A program made the translations under genes and the position numbers. Below are positions 19,041-28,223 of a stretch of DNA of 64,000 nt, in pieces; within the stretch, counting starts at the first letter, position 1; each line of letters opens with the position of its first letter. The notes beneath the pieces were generated by a model that worked only from the letters and a program-made list of their open reading frames with translations, was not told where the DNA came from and did no database searches. The stretch covers positions 126,516-190,515 of the forward strand of contig NZ_LMFB01000005.1 in assembly GCF_001426685.1 (NCBI RefSeq). Reading direction: 5' to 3'. The stretch comes from Rhizobium sp. Root483D2. Its GTDB lineage: Bacteria > Pseudomonadota > Alphaproteobacteria > Rhizobiales > Rhizobiaceae.

Positions 19041-20162
19041 TCAACTCTCGACAGCAAACGCAACATTGTGGCCATTGCGTTTCAGAAACGCATGTCGTTT
19101 AGCAATCTCCAAATCGTGAGCCGCCATCTCAGCGCACATCTGCTGAACAGTGATTTCCGGCACCCAACCCAGTTTCTTCGCGGCCTTCGAGGGATCGCCA
19201 AGCAGGGTCTCAACCTCCGCCGGCCTGAAGTAGCGGGGATCAACCTTGACGATAACGTCACCAAGCGAGACGCCAGGCGCATTGTCGCCTTGGATGGCAA
19301 CCACCGTCGCGATCTCGTTCACGCCATGACCTGAGAACTCAAGGGTAATCCCCAGTTCCTGCGCCGACCACAACACAAACTGGCGCACGGAATATTGCTT
19401 GCCGGTAGCGATGACGAAGTCTTCAGGTTGCTCCTGCTGGAGCATCATCCATTGCATGCGCACGTAGTCTTTCGCATGGCCCCAGTCACGCAGCGAGTCC
19501 AGATTTCCCAGATAAAGACAATCTTCCAGGGATTGCGCAATATTCGCTAGGCCCCGCGTAATTTTACGCGTAACGAAAGTTTCCCCTCGACGAGGGGACT
19601 CATGGTTGAACAATATTCCGTTGCACGCATACATTCCATACGCTTCGCGATAGTTTACCGTAATCCAGTAGGAGTAAATTTTTGCAACAGCGTATGGTGA
19701 CCTTGGATGAAACGGCGTTTTTTCACTCTGCGGAACTTCCTGTACAAGCCCGTATAGTTCCGACGTGGATGCCTGATAAAAACGTGTCTTCTTTTCCAGC
19801 CCCAGAAAACGAATGGCTTCCAACAATCTGAGCGTGCCTAACCCGTCGACATCTGCTGTATATTCCGGCGCCTCAAAGCTGACGGCAACATGCGACTGGG
19901 CGCCAAGATTGTAAACCTCGTCTGGCTGTACTTGATTGATGATTCGCGTGAGATTGGACGTGTCACTGAGATCACCATAATGCAGATGCAACCGCAGATC
20001 CGTGCTGTGCGGGTCTTGAAAAATATGATCAATCCGCTGTGTGTTGAATGACGATGACCGGCGCTTGATGCCGTGAACTTCATAACCTTTTTCAAGCAGA
20101 AGTTCGACCAGATAAGACCCGTCCTGTCCGGTAACGCCGGTGATCAGCGCAGTTTTCGTCAT
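19041..20162 (-). CDS. gmd: GDP-mannose 4,6-dehydratase
   Basis: This 373-residue extended SDR is a close match to bacterial Gmd. It has the NADP motif T-G-V-T-G-Q-D-G at 9-16, the R-R-S-S-S-F-N-T region near 35, S-T-S-E-L-Y-G near 132 and the catalytic Y-A-V-A-K near 157. [12 protein letters not shown] follows near 187. Length is normal for the family. It converts GDP-mannose to GDP-4-keto-6-deoxymannose, the precursor of GDP-fucose, GDP-rhamnose, perosamine and colitose. It is the first gene of the operon gmd-colC-colD, so the start near 20162 likely lies downstream of the operon promoter in the AT-rich 20163-20420 gap. Confidence 0.93.
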   Translation of the reverse strand: MTKTALITGVTGQDGSYLVELLLEKGYEVHGIKRRSSSFNTQRIDHIFQDPHSTDLRLHLHYGDLSDTSNLTRIINQVQPDEVYNLGAQSHVAVSFEAPEYTADVDGLGTLRLLEAIRFLGLEKKTRFYQASTSELYGLVQEVPQSEKTPFHPRSPYAVAKIYSYWITVNYREAYGMYACNGILFNHESPRRGETFVTRKITRGLANIAQSLEDCLYLGNLDSLRDWGHAKDYVRMQWMMLQQEQPEDFVIATGKQYSVRQFVLWSAQELGITLEFSGHGVNEIATVVAIQGDNAPGVSLGDVIVKVDPRYFRPAEVETLLGDPSKAAKKLGWVPEITVQQMCAEMAAHDLEIAKRHAFLKRNGHNVAFAVES

Positions 20163-20420
20163 ATACTTTTACCTTTTATCGCGGTCGATCTGGCGTTTGG
20201 CTACGCACTGCTTCACTGAGCTTCCGGCCTCGCTGCGGACAACAAAGACAGTTGCGGGAGTTAGGAATTCCATATTGTTTTGGACTGATATCCTCGCGCT
20301 ACAAAAGATGCAATACCGCACAGGCTGACTGCTGAAAATGAAGTATAGAACAATATCGCAGCGGTCTTTATTTTAGTAAATTATAATATTGATTGACAAT
20401 AATTTATTCGACATCAAATA

Positions 20421-21899
20421 TCATGCTTCACATAGCTTGTCCATGGAATGGGCTACCATCATATTACGTTGATCATCAGTATTTCTCCATTCACCGACTT
20501 TTATATATTCTTTCGATTGGTCAATAATATTTATTGTTCTACGTATATTGGGAAGCTGTGGAAAAAGCTGACCTCCTTCCGGCACAAAATTAAAGACAGT
20601 GTCTATAGAATCCGAGAAATGGCAGATGGCCTGACCAAATGTGCCATAGCCATAGGCCATGTACTTCGCATTTACGATTGTATTGATGTCATCAACCACT
20701 GTCCCACTCTGACATGTATAATCGATGCTTCGGTCGCGCAAATACGCCTCGAGAGGATCTACGACAGGATTTCGCCTGTCTTCGAATACGAGCTTTACCT
20801 TGGAGATCACGCCCTCGCCGTTGAGCTTTTCGATCAAAAGCTTGTAAAAAGACAAGGGCGGCTGAACATAGTCGGCATGAACCCAGCTTGAGAATATATC
20901 TCCCGATCGTATGTGGATGCATAATTCATCCGACACTTTTTTATTCGGCACGATGGATGGAAAAAGTTTCTTCGCAACATCTTTGATTATAGCGTGGTAG
21001 TCTTCGCTCGTCCGAGTTGCTGCTGGCTGGATATGAAAGAAATAGCCTTTTAGAAAAGCGCCGTCTTGCGGGCGAGGTTCTTCAGCTGGCAGGAAAGTCA
21101 AACCATCAACTGGAAGTTTTTCTTCCAATTTTATCAGGCCACCATTGGCAACCTGGATGTAGTGCAGGCCTGCCTTTCGAGCCAGTTCGATCGCATTTGC
21201 ATATTGAATGACACAATTGCCGAAAGCACCATTCTGATTGATTTTGAGCCCGATGACCTTATCCGAGACTGCGCCTCGCTTCGAGCCGACGATTTCATAA
21301 CTTTCCGGATAGACCGAATTGGGTTCGTTCACCATAGGCAGGCTCACGCACCACTCATTCCCCAGCTCCACGATCCGGACAAATTTCGTCTCCACGAAAA
21401 TCTCGACCTGTGCCAGATGGAAATAATTGCGCTCACTCAACTCGAGTCTCACGTAGCGAGCCCAGAGCTGGCCTCGGAGCGAGAGCTGCAGAGGTGGAGC
21501 ACCATTACCAGGGCCGAAATAGCTGATACCGCTATGGATCGTGGTCCACGTGATCTTGTCCAGCGAAGTCTTAACCGTGATCGTCTTGGCTTTGTCTGTG
21601 AAACCGTCGCGGCGATTGTGTAGGACCAGCGCATCCAGCGGGTACGGCCGATGGAGGTCTACCATCCACCAAGGGGCGTCTTCTTCATCCGTATGGAAGC
21701 CGAAATTTTCCGGACAGTCGCGACACAGAACGCCGTTCGCCCCTAACTCACTCGACCATGGCGAGTGGGAACTTTGCTCCGCCACGCCAACTGTAGCGAT
21801 ATTCGTCAGATCTAATTGGGGGCATAACAACTGGTAATCGCTCAAAACGTCCTCACTGCGTAGTAATTGCCGCTGGCTTGCAATGAAGGCAATCTCCAC
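20421..21899 (-). CDS. Discoidin-domain protein with GT11-like fucosyl/colitosyltransferase domain
   Basis: This 492-residue protein is a fusion. Residues about 30-170 look like a discoidin/F5-8 type C carbohydrate-binding domain: W-W-M-V-D-L near 77-82, L-H-N-R-R-D, I-T-V-K-T-S-L-D, and R-Y-V-R-L-E-L near 148-154. Residues about 214-450 resemble GT11-type transferases: G-L-K-I-N-Q-N-G-A-F-G-N near 217-228, and H329-I-R-S-G-D334, the HxRxxD motif that holds the GDP sugar. GT11 enzymes use GDP-fucose, and some O-antigen members move colitose, which is 3-deoxyfucose. With the gmd-colC-colD operon just downstream, a colitosyltransferase is the best guess. It is separated from gmd by 258 bases, so it may have its own transcript. 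Confidence 0.68.
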   Translation of the reverse strand: MEIAFIASQRQLLRSEDVLSDYQLLCPQLDLTNIATVGVAEQSSHSPWSSELGANGVLCRDCPENFGFHTDEEDAPWWMVDLHRPYPLDALVLHNRRDGFTDKAKTITVKTSLDKITWTTIHSGISYFGPGNGAPPLQLSLRGQLWARYVRLELSERNYFHLAQVEIFVETKFVRIVELGNEWCVSLPMVNEPNSVYPESYEIVGSKRGAVSDKVIGLKINQNGAFGNCVIQYANAIELARKAGLHYIQVANGGLIKLEEKLPVDGLTFLPAEEPRPQDGAFLKGYFFHIQPAATRTSEDYHAIIKDVAKKLFPSIVPNKKVSDELCIHIRSGDIFSSWVHADYVQPPLSFYKLLIEKLNGEGVISKVKLVFEDRRNPVVDPLEAYLRDRSIDYTCQSGTVVDDINTIVNAKYMAYGYGTFGQAICHFSDSIDTVFNFVPEGGQLFPQLPNIRRTINIIDQSKEYIKVGEWRNTDDQRNMMVAHSMDKLCEA

Positions 21900-22567
21900 A
21901 TCACAATATGTTATGCATTATGTTTCAAGCCTAACCAAATCAACCTAGCAACGTCTAGAAATCTGAAACAGTCGGCAAACCCAGCAACGACGGCACACCA
22001 TTATCGTAACAACTCGTCGATGTGAAGCAGATAGTTGCAACGCTGGTTCATGTTGACCGGTGTTGCGAAGTTCCGACAGCCGCAAAGGGAATCCGGCGGT
22101 TAAATTGTTAATACAAAATTACAGTTGGCATACCTATCTGACCCATGACGCATTAAGCATCACAACCCGAAGCTTCATCGGCACACAATGCCAAGTCGAA
22201 ACATTTGACCGTACCCAGTCGTCAAATGCTGGCCACACAATGATGCTGCAGGCCGTTAAACGGCCATTAATCTACTTTTGAACGGCGAGTGCCGCCTTAC
22301 TTTTCGGCTTGGATGTGCCGGCCTTGATGAACTGTTTTTCCCGCCAAACGGCACTGGCCGCGCTCACACCAAATCCTTTGGCATTATCCCGAGAGACATG
22401 CCCGAAGCGACCACCTCTTTCACCAACATCTATGTTGAGTCAGCGGCGAATTTGGTGCCCCTATAATTCAATCAAATGGAAAATTTCACACATGGAGTCT
22501 CGACAGGGTAATATCCACGCGTCATTTGCCCCAAGCAAACGACCGCGCCACACCCCGTCGCGACCCC
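21900..22567. other. AT-rich spacer at the polysaccharide-locus border
   Basis: About 670 bases hold no gene I can support. Short open frames at 22060-22281 and 22278-22466 lack recognisable sequence. On the minus strand a reading near 22250-22440 gives a lysine-rich fragment (KAGTSKPKSKAALAVQK before a stop), which may be a relic, but the family is not clear. The promoter of the gene starting at 21899 should lie here. Base composition changes to high GC beyond it. Confidence 0.5.
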
Positions 22568-23887
22568 TCAATCTCCCAACAAATTGTCCCGCAACGTCGT
22601 GCCGGGATAAGCGTTGCGATACCGGCCGCGGCGTTGCAGTTCTGGGACGACGAGATCGACGAATTCTTCGAAGCAGCCTGGAGTGTAGGTTGCAATCAGC
22701 ATGAAGCCGTCGGCGCCGCCTTCGTCCATGAAGGTCTCGAGTTTATCGGCGATATCGGATGGCGTGCCGACGAGGACGGGCATGCCCATGCCCTGCGCAT
22801 AGATGATCGCCGCTTCGCCGATGGTCACGGGCGCGCCGTCGCGCGCGTAGAGGATCGATTCGAACAATCCCTGGATACCAGGCACTTCGATGTTCTGGAT
22901 ATATTCGTCCAGGTCGTATTTCGAGAAATCCAGTCCGAAATGTCCCGACATCCAGGCGAGCGCCCCTTCGAGCGGGATGCAGGCCTTGATGCGTTCATAT
23001 TTCGCCTGCGCCTCTTCGCGGGTTTCCGCGACGACCGTCTGGACGCCGAAGATCAGCTTGACGCTGCCTTCTTTTCTGCCGAAACGCTCACGCACCCGTT
23101 GGTCGAGGTCGCGGCTATAGTCGCGCATACGGTTGACGGTCGGAAGGACGGCGAAGATCGCCTCGGCATGTTTGGCGGCGAAGTCCCGGCCCCGATCGGA
23201 TGATCCCGCCTGCCAGAGCACGGGTTGCCCCTGCGGTGACGGTGCCACGAAATGGCGGCCGCGGCATTTGAAGAATTCGCCCTCGTGGATGACTTCGTGC
23301 ACCTTTCCGGGATCGGCATAGATGCCGCTGGCCTTGTCGGCGATGATGGCGTCAGGCTCCCAGGAATTCCAGAGCTTGTAGCAAAGCTCCATATATTCTT
23401 CCAGGCGCTCATACCGGTGCCCCCGCTCGCTCATCTCGGCGCCATAGGCATCCCACTCGCTTTTCGAGTAGGACGAGACGACATTCCAGGCGACGCGGCC
23501 GCCGGACAGGTGGTCGAGGCTCGAAAGCCGGCGCGCCATCGAATAGGGGTGCTCGAACGCCGTCGAAAGCGTGACCCCTACCCCAAGATGCTTGGTTGCC
23601 CCGGTGATGATCGGCGCGATCGTCGATGGTTCATGGGTTGGGCATTGCACCGCATATTTCACGGTGAGATCGGAGGAATTGCCATGGGTATTGTAGGGTG
23701 CCAGCTCATCGGCGATGAACATCGCGTCGAACAGGCCGCGCTCCATGGTGCGCGCCATATGCTGCCAATAGCCGGGGCTGGCATAATCCCAGCCGACCTT
23801 GTCCTTGGGATGGCGCCACATCCCCGTGGCATGGCTGTTGACGCCGTGCTGGATGAAGCCGAGGAGGTGAGCCTTTTTACGTGTCAT
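22568..23887 (-). CDS. LLM-class FMN-dependent monooxygenase (NtaA/SnaA/DszA type), copy 2
   Basis: This 439-residue protein belongs to the bacterial luciferase-like, flavin-dependent monooxygenases of the NtaA/SnaA/DszA group. It shows G-L-F-D-A-M-F-I-A-D near the N-terminus, S-L-D-H-L-S-G-G-R-V-A-W-N-V-V near 130, and G-Q-P-V-L-W-Q-A-G-S-S near 235. These enzymes take FMNH2 from a separate reductase. It begins 9 bases after a close paralogue and shares long identical stretches with it (A-H-x-L-G-F-I-Q-x-G-V-N-S-H-A-T-G-M-W-R-H-P-K-D-K), so the two arose by tandem duplication. An SSS transporter and a small membrane protein lie upstream in the same direction. No flavin reductase is visible nearby. 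Substrate is unknown. Confidence 0.85.
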   Translation of the reverse strand: MTRKKAHLLGFIQHGVNSHATGMWRHPKDKVGWDYASPGYWQHMARTMERGLFDAMFIADELAPYNTHGNSSDLTVKYAVQCPTHEPSTIAPIITGATKHLGVGVTLSTAFEHPYSMARRLSSLDHLSGGRVAWNVVSSYSKSEWDAYGAEMSERGHRYERLEEYMELCYKLWNSWEPDAIIADKASGIYADPGKVHEVIHEGEFFKCRGRHFVAPSPQGQPVLWQAGSSDRGRDFAAKHAEAIFAVLPTVNRMRDYSRDLDQRVRERFGRKEGSVKLIFGVQTVVAETREEAQAKYERIKACIPLEGALAWMSGHFGLDFSKYDLDEYIQNIEVPGIQGLFESILYARDGAPVTIGEAAIIYAQGMGMPVLVGTPSDIADKLETFMDEGGADGFMLIATYTPGCFEEFVDLVVPELQRRGRYRNAYPGTTLRDNLLGD

Positions 23888-23896
23888 AGCGTTTTT

Positions 23897-25219
23897 TCAA
23901 TTCTGCAGGAGGTTTTCACGAAGCGTCTTTCCGGCATAGGCCGTCCGGTAGCGGCCGCGCCGCTGGAGTTCGGGAACGACGAGATCCACGAATTCCTCAA
24001 AACAGCCGGGCGTATAGGTTGCGAGCAGCATGAAGCCGTCAGCCCCGCCCTCGTCCATATACAGTTCCAGCTGGTCGGCCACATCCGACGGCGAGCCGAC
24101 AAGTGCCGGCATGGCAAAACGCATGGAGTAGATATCGGCCGCTTGCGCGATCGTTACTTCAGCGCCGGCCCCTGATCTGACCAGGGCATCCTTGACCCCC
24201 TGGATCCCGGGTATCTCGATCTCCTGCAGGGGTGTATCGGGATCGTATCTGGAAAAATCGACGCTCAGCTGTCCCGACAGCATGGCGAGCGAACCTTCTC
24301 TCGGCAAAAGCGCACGGATGCCGTCAAACTTGCGCTCGGCCTCCCGGCGCGTCTCAGCCACGATCGGCTGCACGCCGTAGATCATCTTGACGCTCTCTGC
24401 CGCCCGCCCGAATTTGCCCGTCACCCGGCCATTGAGATCGTCGGAATAGGCGCGCATCTGAGCAATATCGGGATGGATCGCAAAAATCGCTTCCGCATGT
24501 TCCGCGGCAAAATCCCGGCCCCTTTCGGAGGACCCCGCCTGCCAGAGCACGGGCTGTCCCTGCGGCGACGGTGCGACGAAATGGCGGCCACGGCATTTGA
24601 AGAATTCACCTTCGTGAACGATTTCGTGCACCTTTGCGGGGTCGGCGTAAACACCGCTTTCCTTGTCGGCGATGATGGCATCGGGCTCCCAGGAATTCCA
24701 CAGCCGCTTGCACAGGCCGACATATTCCTCGATGCGGTCATACCGGCGGCTTCGATCGTCCATGGTGGCGCCATAGGCATCCCATTCGCTTTTTGAATAG
24801 GAGCCGACAATGTTCCAGGCGACGCGGCCACCGGAGAGATGATCGAGGCTGGAGAGGCGCCTTGCCATCGAATACGGATGTTCGAAAGCGGTGGACAAGG
24901 TGATCCCCACCCCGAGATGAGAGGTGGCGGTGGTGATGATCGGCACGATCGTGGAAGGTTCGTGCGTCGGGCATTGTACGGCCCATTTCACCGTCGCATC
25001 CGAGCTATCTGCGAAGCTGCTATAGGGCGCCAGTTCGTCGGCGATGAAGATGGCGTCGAAAAGCCCCCTCTCCATGGTCCGTGCCATATGTTGCCAATAT
25101 TCAGGCCGGGTGAAATCCCACCCGACCTTGTCTTTTGGATGCCGCCACATGCCCGTGGCGTGGCTATTGACGCCGTTCTGGATGAACCCGAGGAAGTGCG
25201 CTTTTTTCTTTTCCGTCAT
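23897..25219 (-). CDS. LLM-class FMN-dependent monooxygenase (NtaA/SnaA/DszA type), copy 1
   Basis: This 440-residue paralogue of the next gene has the same motifs: G-L-F-D-A-I-F-I-A-D, S-L-D-H-L-S-G-G-R-V-A-W-N-I-V and G-Q-P-V-L-W-Q-A-G-S-S. The two proteins diverge most between residues 275 and 380, where LLM monooxygenases differ in substrate contacts. That suggests related but distinct substrates, or an obligate heteromer. It starts 34 bases after the stop of the small membrane protein. Together the four genes 27129-22568 look like an uptake-plus-oxidation operon. Known relatives oxidise aminopolycarboxylates (NtaA), dibenzothiophene sulfone (DszA) or antibiotic precursors (SnaA). None of these can be assigned here. 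Confidence 0.85.
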   Translation of the reverse strand: MTEKKKAHFLGFIQNGVNSHATGMWRHPKDKVGWDFTRPEYWQHMARTMERGLFDAIFIADELAPYSSFADSSDATVKWAVQCPTHEPSTIVPIITTATSHLGVGITLSTAFEHPYSMARRLSSLDHLSGGRVAWNIVGSYSKSEWDAYGATMDDRSRRYDRIEEYVGLCKRLWNSWEPDAIIADKESGVYADPAKVHEIVHEGEFFKCRGRHFVAPSPQGQPVLWQAGSSERGRDFAAEHAEAIFAIHPDIAQMRAYSDDLNGRVTGKFGRAAESVKMIYGVQPIVAETRREAERKFDGIRALLPREGSLAMLSGQLSVDFSRYDPDTPLQEIEIPGIQGVKDALVRSGAGAEVTIAQAADIYSMRFAMPALVGSPSDVADQLELYMDEGGADGFMLLATYTPGCFEEFVDLVVPELQRRGRYRTAYAGKTLRENLLQN

Positions 25220-25253
25220 GCGATCGATTCCGGCTCAAGGCCATTTCCAAAGG

Positions 25254-25595
25254 TCAGTGCGAGCGGTTCTGCTCTTTTTGAGCGGCCTCAGGCGAAAGTT
25301 CGATTTTCTTTTCAAAAAAGAACGCAACCCCCACCCCGACGGTGGTCACAAGCACGAGGAAGGGCCCGACATAGATCAACCAGGGGGCGTACCCAATTCC
25401 CACGACGCTGACGATGGAGGTCAGAAAGGCAAGCGCAATGCCCGCCCAGTGACCATTCTGGGGCACGGTGCCCTGATCGTCCTTGCCATTGCGGAAGTCG
25501 GCAATCGCGTTGCGGACGCCGCGCCAATATCCTGCGGCAAAATAGAGGGTGGACAGAAGCGCACCTGCGATGATGACGATGGTGATGTTCGACAT
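25254..25595 (-). CDS. Small membrane protein of the symporter operon
   Basis: This protein has 113 residues from the ATG at 25595 (MSNITIVIIAGALLSTLYFA), chosen because AAGGA lies 9 bases ahead and the start is 13 bases after the symporter stop. Three hydrophobic segments are visible: about 3-20, about 50-68 (WAGIALAFLTSIVSVVGIGY) and about 73-92 (LIYVGPFLVLVTTVGVGVAF). A charged tail follows (KKIELSPEAAQKEQNRSH). I do not recognise a named family. Small partner subunits encoded beside sodium:solute symporters are common, so an accessory role for the transporter is likely but inferred from position only. Confidence 0.65.
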   Translation of the reverse strand: MSNITIVIIAGALLSTLYFAAGYWRGVRNAIADFRNGKDDQGTVPQNGHWAGIALAFLTSIVSVVGIGYAPWLIYVGPFLVLVTTVGVGVAFFFEKKIELSPEAAQKEQNRSH

Positions 25596-25608
25596 TGTTT
25601 GCCTGTCC

Positions 25609-27129
25609 TTATTCGGCGGGAGACGCGATAGCAGCGCCGTTCGATGGGTGACCAAGAGCGATGTCGTTGGTCTTGCGCAGGTCAGCGTAATCGAACCGCT
25701 GTGGCTGCAGCAGAGCGCCGATCACAACGGTCAAACCGCTGATCCCGACGATACTGATGGTTCCGATCAGGTCTCCGTAGAGATGGCGGATCGGCATGCC
25801 GACGAGGATCGCAAGCACGATGCCGCTGACGAAGCCGAGGGTCGTTGTTCGCGGCCAAAGGATTGCGAGAACCAGTGGCAGCAGGATCGAACTTTTCAGG
25901 GCGTAGGTCGTCAGGACCAGCGTCGTGAAATCCACGCCCGACAGCACGATCAGGAATGCGATCAGACCACCGGCCAGAATGGAGACTTTGGTGATCAGGA
26001 AGAGTGCACTTTCCGTCGTCCCCGGTGCGAACCGCTTGACGATATCGACAGCGACAATCGACGAGAGAGCCGAGCTTGCACCGTCAATCGTGGAATAGCA
26101 GGCCGCCAAGATCATCAGAACGTAGATGACGACGATGAACAGAGGCAGGCCCAGATGCGAGATCAGGTAAGGGCCGATGGCCGCCGTGTCGCCGCCGATA
26201 TCGGCCGGTGTCAAGCCGTAGGCGATACCGATCAGGCCCAACGTTCCCAAGGCAATCGGGATCGGATAAAACAGCGCGCCCGCCCAGACGAATGTCCGGT
26301 TGACATATTCGGCCTTGATCGCCCAGGCTTTCTGCCAGAACGTCTGGTCGGCGATCGCTGCGGCAAAAATGCCGAGTGCCAGGGTGATACCGAAACCAGC
26401 GGCCGCGTCCCAACGCAGAACCGAAAGGTTGTCCGGATTGGCCTCGCCAACGCGCTGAACCACGGCGGCCGTTCCCCCTGGAACGGCGTCGAAGGCCAAT
26501 GCGACGATGATGGCTGCGGGCACCGTGATCATCAGCAGATTGATCGTTCCCGTCATGACGCTCGTCCAGAGCCCGCCGAAATAGGAATAGGCCAGCACCG
26601 ATAGCAGGCCGACAAGGGCTGCATAGGTCCAGTCGATGCCGAAAACCGTCGACATGACGACCGACGTCCCCTTCAGGTTGATGAGGATCTCGAGGATGAT
26701 CCCGAAGATCATCGTCAGCGTCACGATCGACGTCGCCACACCGGACTGGTTGAAGCGGTTCTTCGTGAACTCCGAGATCGTGTAGCCGTTCGGCATCTGG
26801 CGGCGCAGGATCCTGGTGAAGGGCACCAGAAGCATGATGGCCAGGCCATTCGGAACCACGAACCAGAACAGGCCGGACAGCCCCCATTCGAACGTCATCG
26901 CCGATGTCATCATCACCGCCATGGACCATGTCCACACCGAGATGACGGAACCGACGCCGAAACCGAAGCCGATCTTGCGGCCCGAGATGATAAAGTCGTG
27001 GGTGTTTCGCACCAAAACACGCCGGATGAAAAATGCCAGCACAAGGCTTGCGACACCCAGCCCGATGAGCAGGGAATATCCCAGAAGCGGTGTCAGCCCC
27101 GGCGTGAGCTGTAAAGTTGTCTTATCCAT
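25609..27129 (-). CDS. Sodium:solute symporter (SSS family)
   Basis: This 506-residue integral membrane protein has about 13 hydrophobic segments. The SSS family signs are the F-I-I-S-G-R-K-I-G-F-G-F-G region after helix 1, W-T-W-S-M-A-V-M-M-T near 68, the N-G-Y-T-I-S-E-F loop near 115 and A-C-Y-S-T-I-D-G-A-S-S-A-L near 345. It would import a small solute with Na+ or H+. Features such as the WTW segment recall urea/DUR3-like and related members, but the substrate is not determinable. It is the first gene of a minus-strand group with the small membrane protein and two LLM monooxygenases, which suggests that the imported compound is then oxidised. Confidence 0.87.
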   Translation of the reverse strand: MDKTTLQLTPGLTPLLGYSLLIGLGVASLVLAFFIRRVLVRNTHDFIISGRKIGFGFGVGSVISVWTWSMAVMMTSAMTFEWGLSGLFWFVVPNGLAIMLLVPFTRILRRQMPNGYTISEFTKNRFNQSGVATSIVTLTMIFGIILEILINLKGTSVVMSTVFGIDWTYAALVGLLSVLAYSYFGGLWTSVMTGTINLLMITVPAAIIVALAFDAVPGGTAAVVQRVGEANPDNLSVLRWDAAAGFGITLALGIFAAAIADQTFWQKAWAIKAEYVNRTFVWAGALFYPIPIALGTLGLIGIAYGLTPADIGGDTAAIGPYLISHLGLPLFIVVIYVLMILAACYSTIDGASSALSSIVAVDIVKRFAPGTTESALFLITKVSILAGGLIAFLIVLSGVDFTTLVLTTYALKSSILLPLVLAILWPRTTTLGFVSGIVLAILVGMPIRHLYGDLIGTISIVGISGLTVVIGALLQPQRFDYADLRKTNDIALGHPSNGAAIASPAE

Positions 27130-27458
27130 TATTACAATCCCCGAAGCGTATCTAAAATGTCGTGAACGACGCGGCCGGGACCGTAGTGAAGCTGCAAATC
27201 GAACAACAGAGTGTTATGATTTAAATCTAGCGATTTTATAGAATATTTTATTCTTGAAGAGCAAAGCTGAACAATCGTTTTTCGTCTTCGCGTTTCGCCG
27301 GGCTGTTCCGCGTGAGACGGGGATCCGCACGTCAAATTTGATCAAATCGCGGCATCCAAGCTGCGATTGTGCCCGTTTATCAACACTTTATCTGGGTTGC
27401 GGTATCAGAAGCGCGGAAAGGCCTATCTGGTGGACTGCACTTTGAACGCTCTCACGGC
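27130..27458. other. Promoter region of the symporter operon
   Basis: These roughly 330 bases carry no gene. They hold AT-rich stretches near 27215-27255, including a short palindrome listed separately, and the 3' flank of the btuD-like gene. Confidence 0.5.
27240..27254. promoter_or_regulatory. Palindrome upstream of the symporter gene
   Basis: AGAATA-TTT-TATTCT is a perfect inverted repeat about 110 bases upstream of the symporter start, within an AT-rich stretch. It is a candidate regulator site. No local regulator gene is visible. Confidence 0.35.
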
Positions 27459-28223
27459 TCAATCAAGCCGGTATTGCACATGCTGGCGCCCGTGATGGGC
27501 GGAGCGTTCGATATAGGCGCGCACGCCAAAGACTTTCGCGATCATATCTTCGGTCAGAACCTCTTCCGGCGTGCCGGCAGCCACGACTTTTCCGTGGTGG
27601 AGAATGGCGAGCCTGTCGCAGAACATGGCTGCGAGGTTAAGGTCATGCAGCGCGATGATGCTGGTGACAGGCAGTTTGGCGACGAGCGACAGGATTTCGA
27701 GCTGGTGCTGGATGTCGAGATGGTTGGTCGGCTCGTCAAGCAGCAATTCGCTCGGGGTCTGCGCCAAGGCCCGGGCAATATGCACGCGCTGGCGCTCGCC
27801 GCCCGACAGCGTGTGCCAGAGCTGTCCGGCCCGCTCCTGCAGCCCGGCATGATGCAGCGCAGCGGTGACAGCCTTGTCGTCTGCAGCGCTCCAGGGCGTC
27901 AGCGGACCGCGATGCGGCGTGCGGCCAAGCCGCACCACATCCAACACCGTGACCTGCGCCTCGGTTGTCGCCTGCTGCTCGACCAAGGCTACCCGCCGGG
28001 CGATATCGAGGCGGGCCATGCCGGCAATATCGGTACTCCCCAGCGAAATCACGCCGCTTTTGACATTGCGCAGACGGCAGATCAACTTGAGCAGGCTCGA
28101 TTTTCCAGACCCGTTCGGCCCCAGCAGACCAAGCGTCTTGCCGGCAGGCACATCGATGCTGATGCCATCGACGATCATCAGGCCGCCGGCCGACCAGCGC
28201 ACATCATGGATGACGATGCTCAA
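27459..28223 (-). CDS. btuD: Cobalamin ABC transporter ATP-binding protein
   Basis: This 254-residue ABC ATPase has Walker A G-P-N-G-S-G-K-S at 35-42, the Q-loop glutamine near 84, signature L-S-G-G-E-R-Q-R at 139-146, Walker B L-L-L-D-E-P at 160-165 and the switch His in L-H-D-L-N near 192. It belongs to the FecE/BtuD/FhuC group. The start is a TTG at 28223. It overlaps the TGA of the permease gene and has GAGGAGG about 5 bases ahead, so the pair is translationally coupled. The same frame is open much farther upstream, but that part overlaps the permease and codes for nothing recognisable. Cobalamin, rather than siderophore, is assigned because of the B12 riboswitch ahead of the operon. Confidence 0.85.
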   Translation of the reverse strand: MSIVIHDVRWSAGGLMIVDGISIDVPAGKTLGLLGPNGSGKSSLLKLICRLRNVKSGVISLGSTDIAGMARLDIARRVALVEQQATTEAQVTVLDVVRLGRTPHRGPLTPWSAADDKAVTAALHHAGLQERAGQLWHTLSGGERQRVHIARALAQTPSELLLDEPTNHLDIQHQLEILSLVAKLPVTSIIALHDLNLAAMFCDRLAILHHGKVVAAGTPEEVLTEDMIAKVFGVRAYIERSAHHGRQHVQYRLD

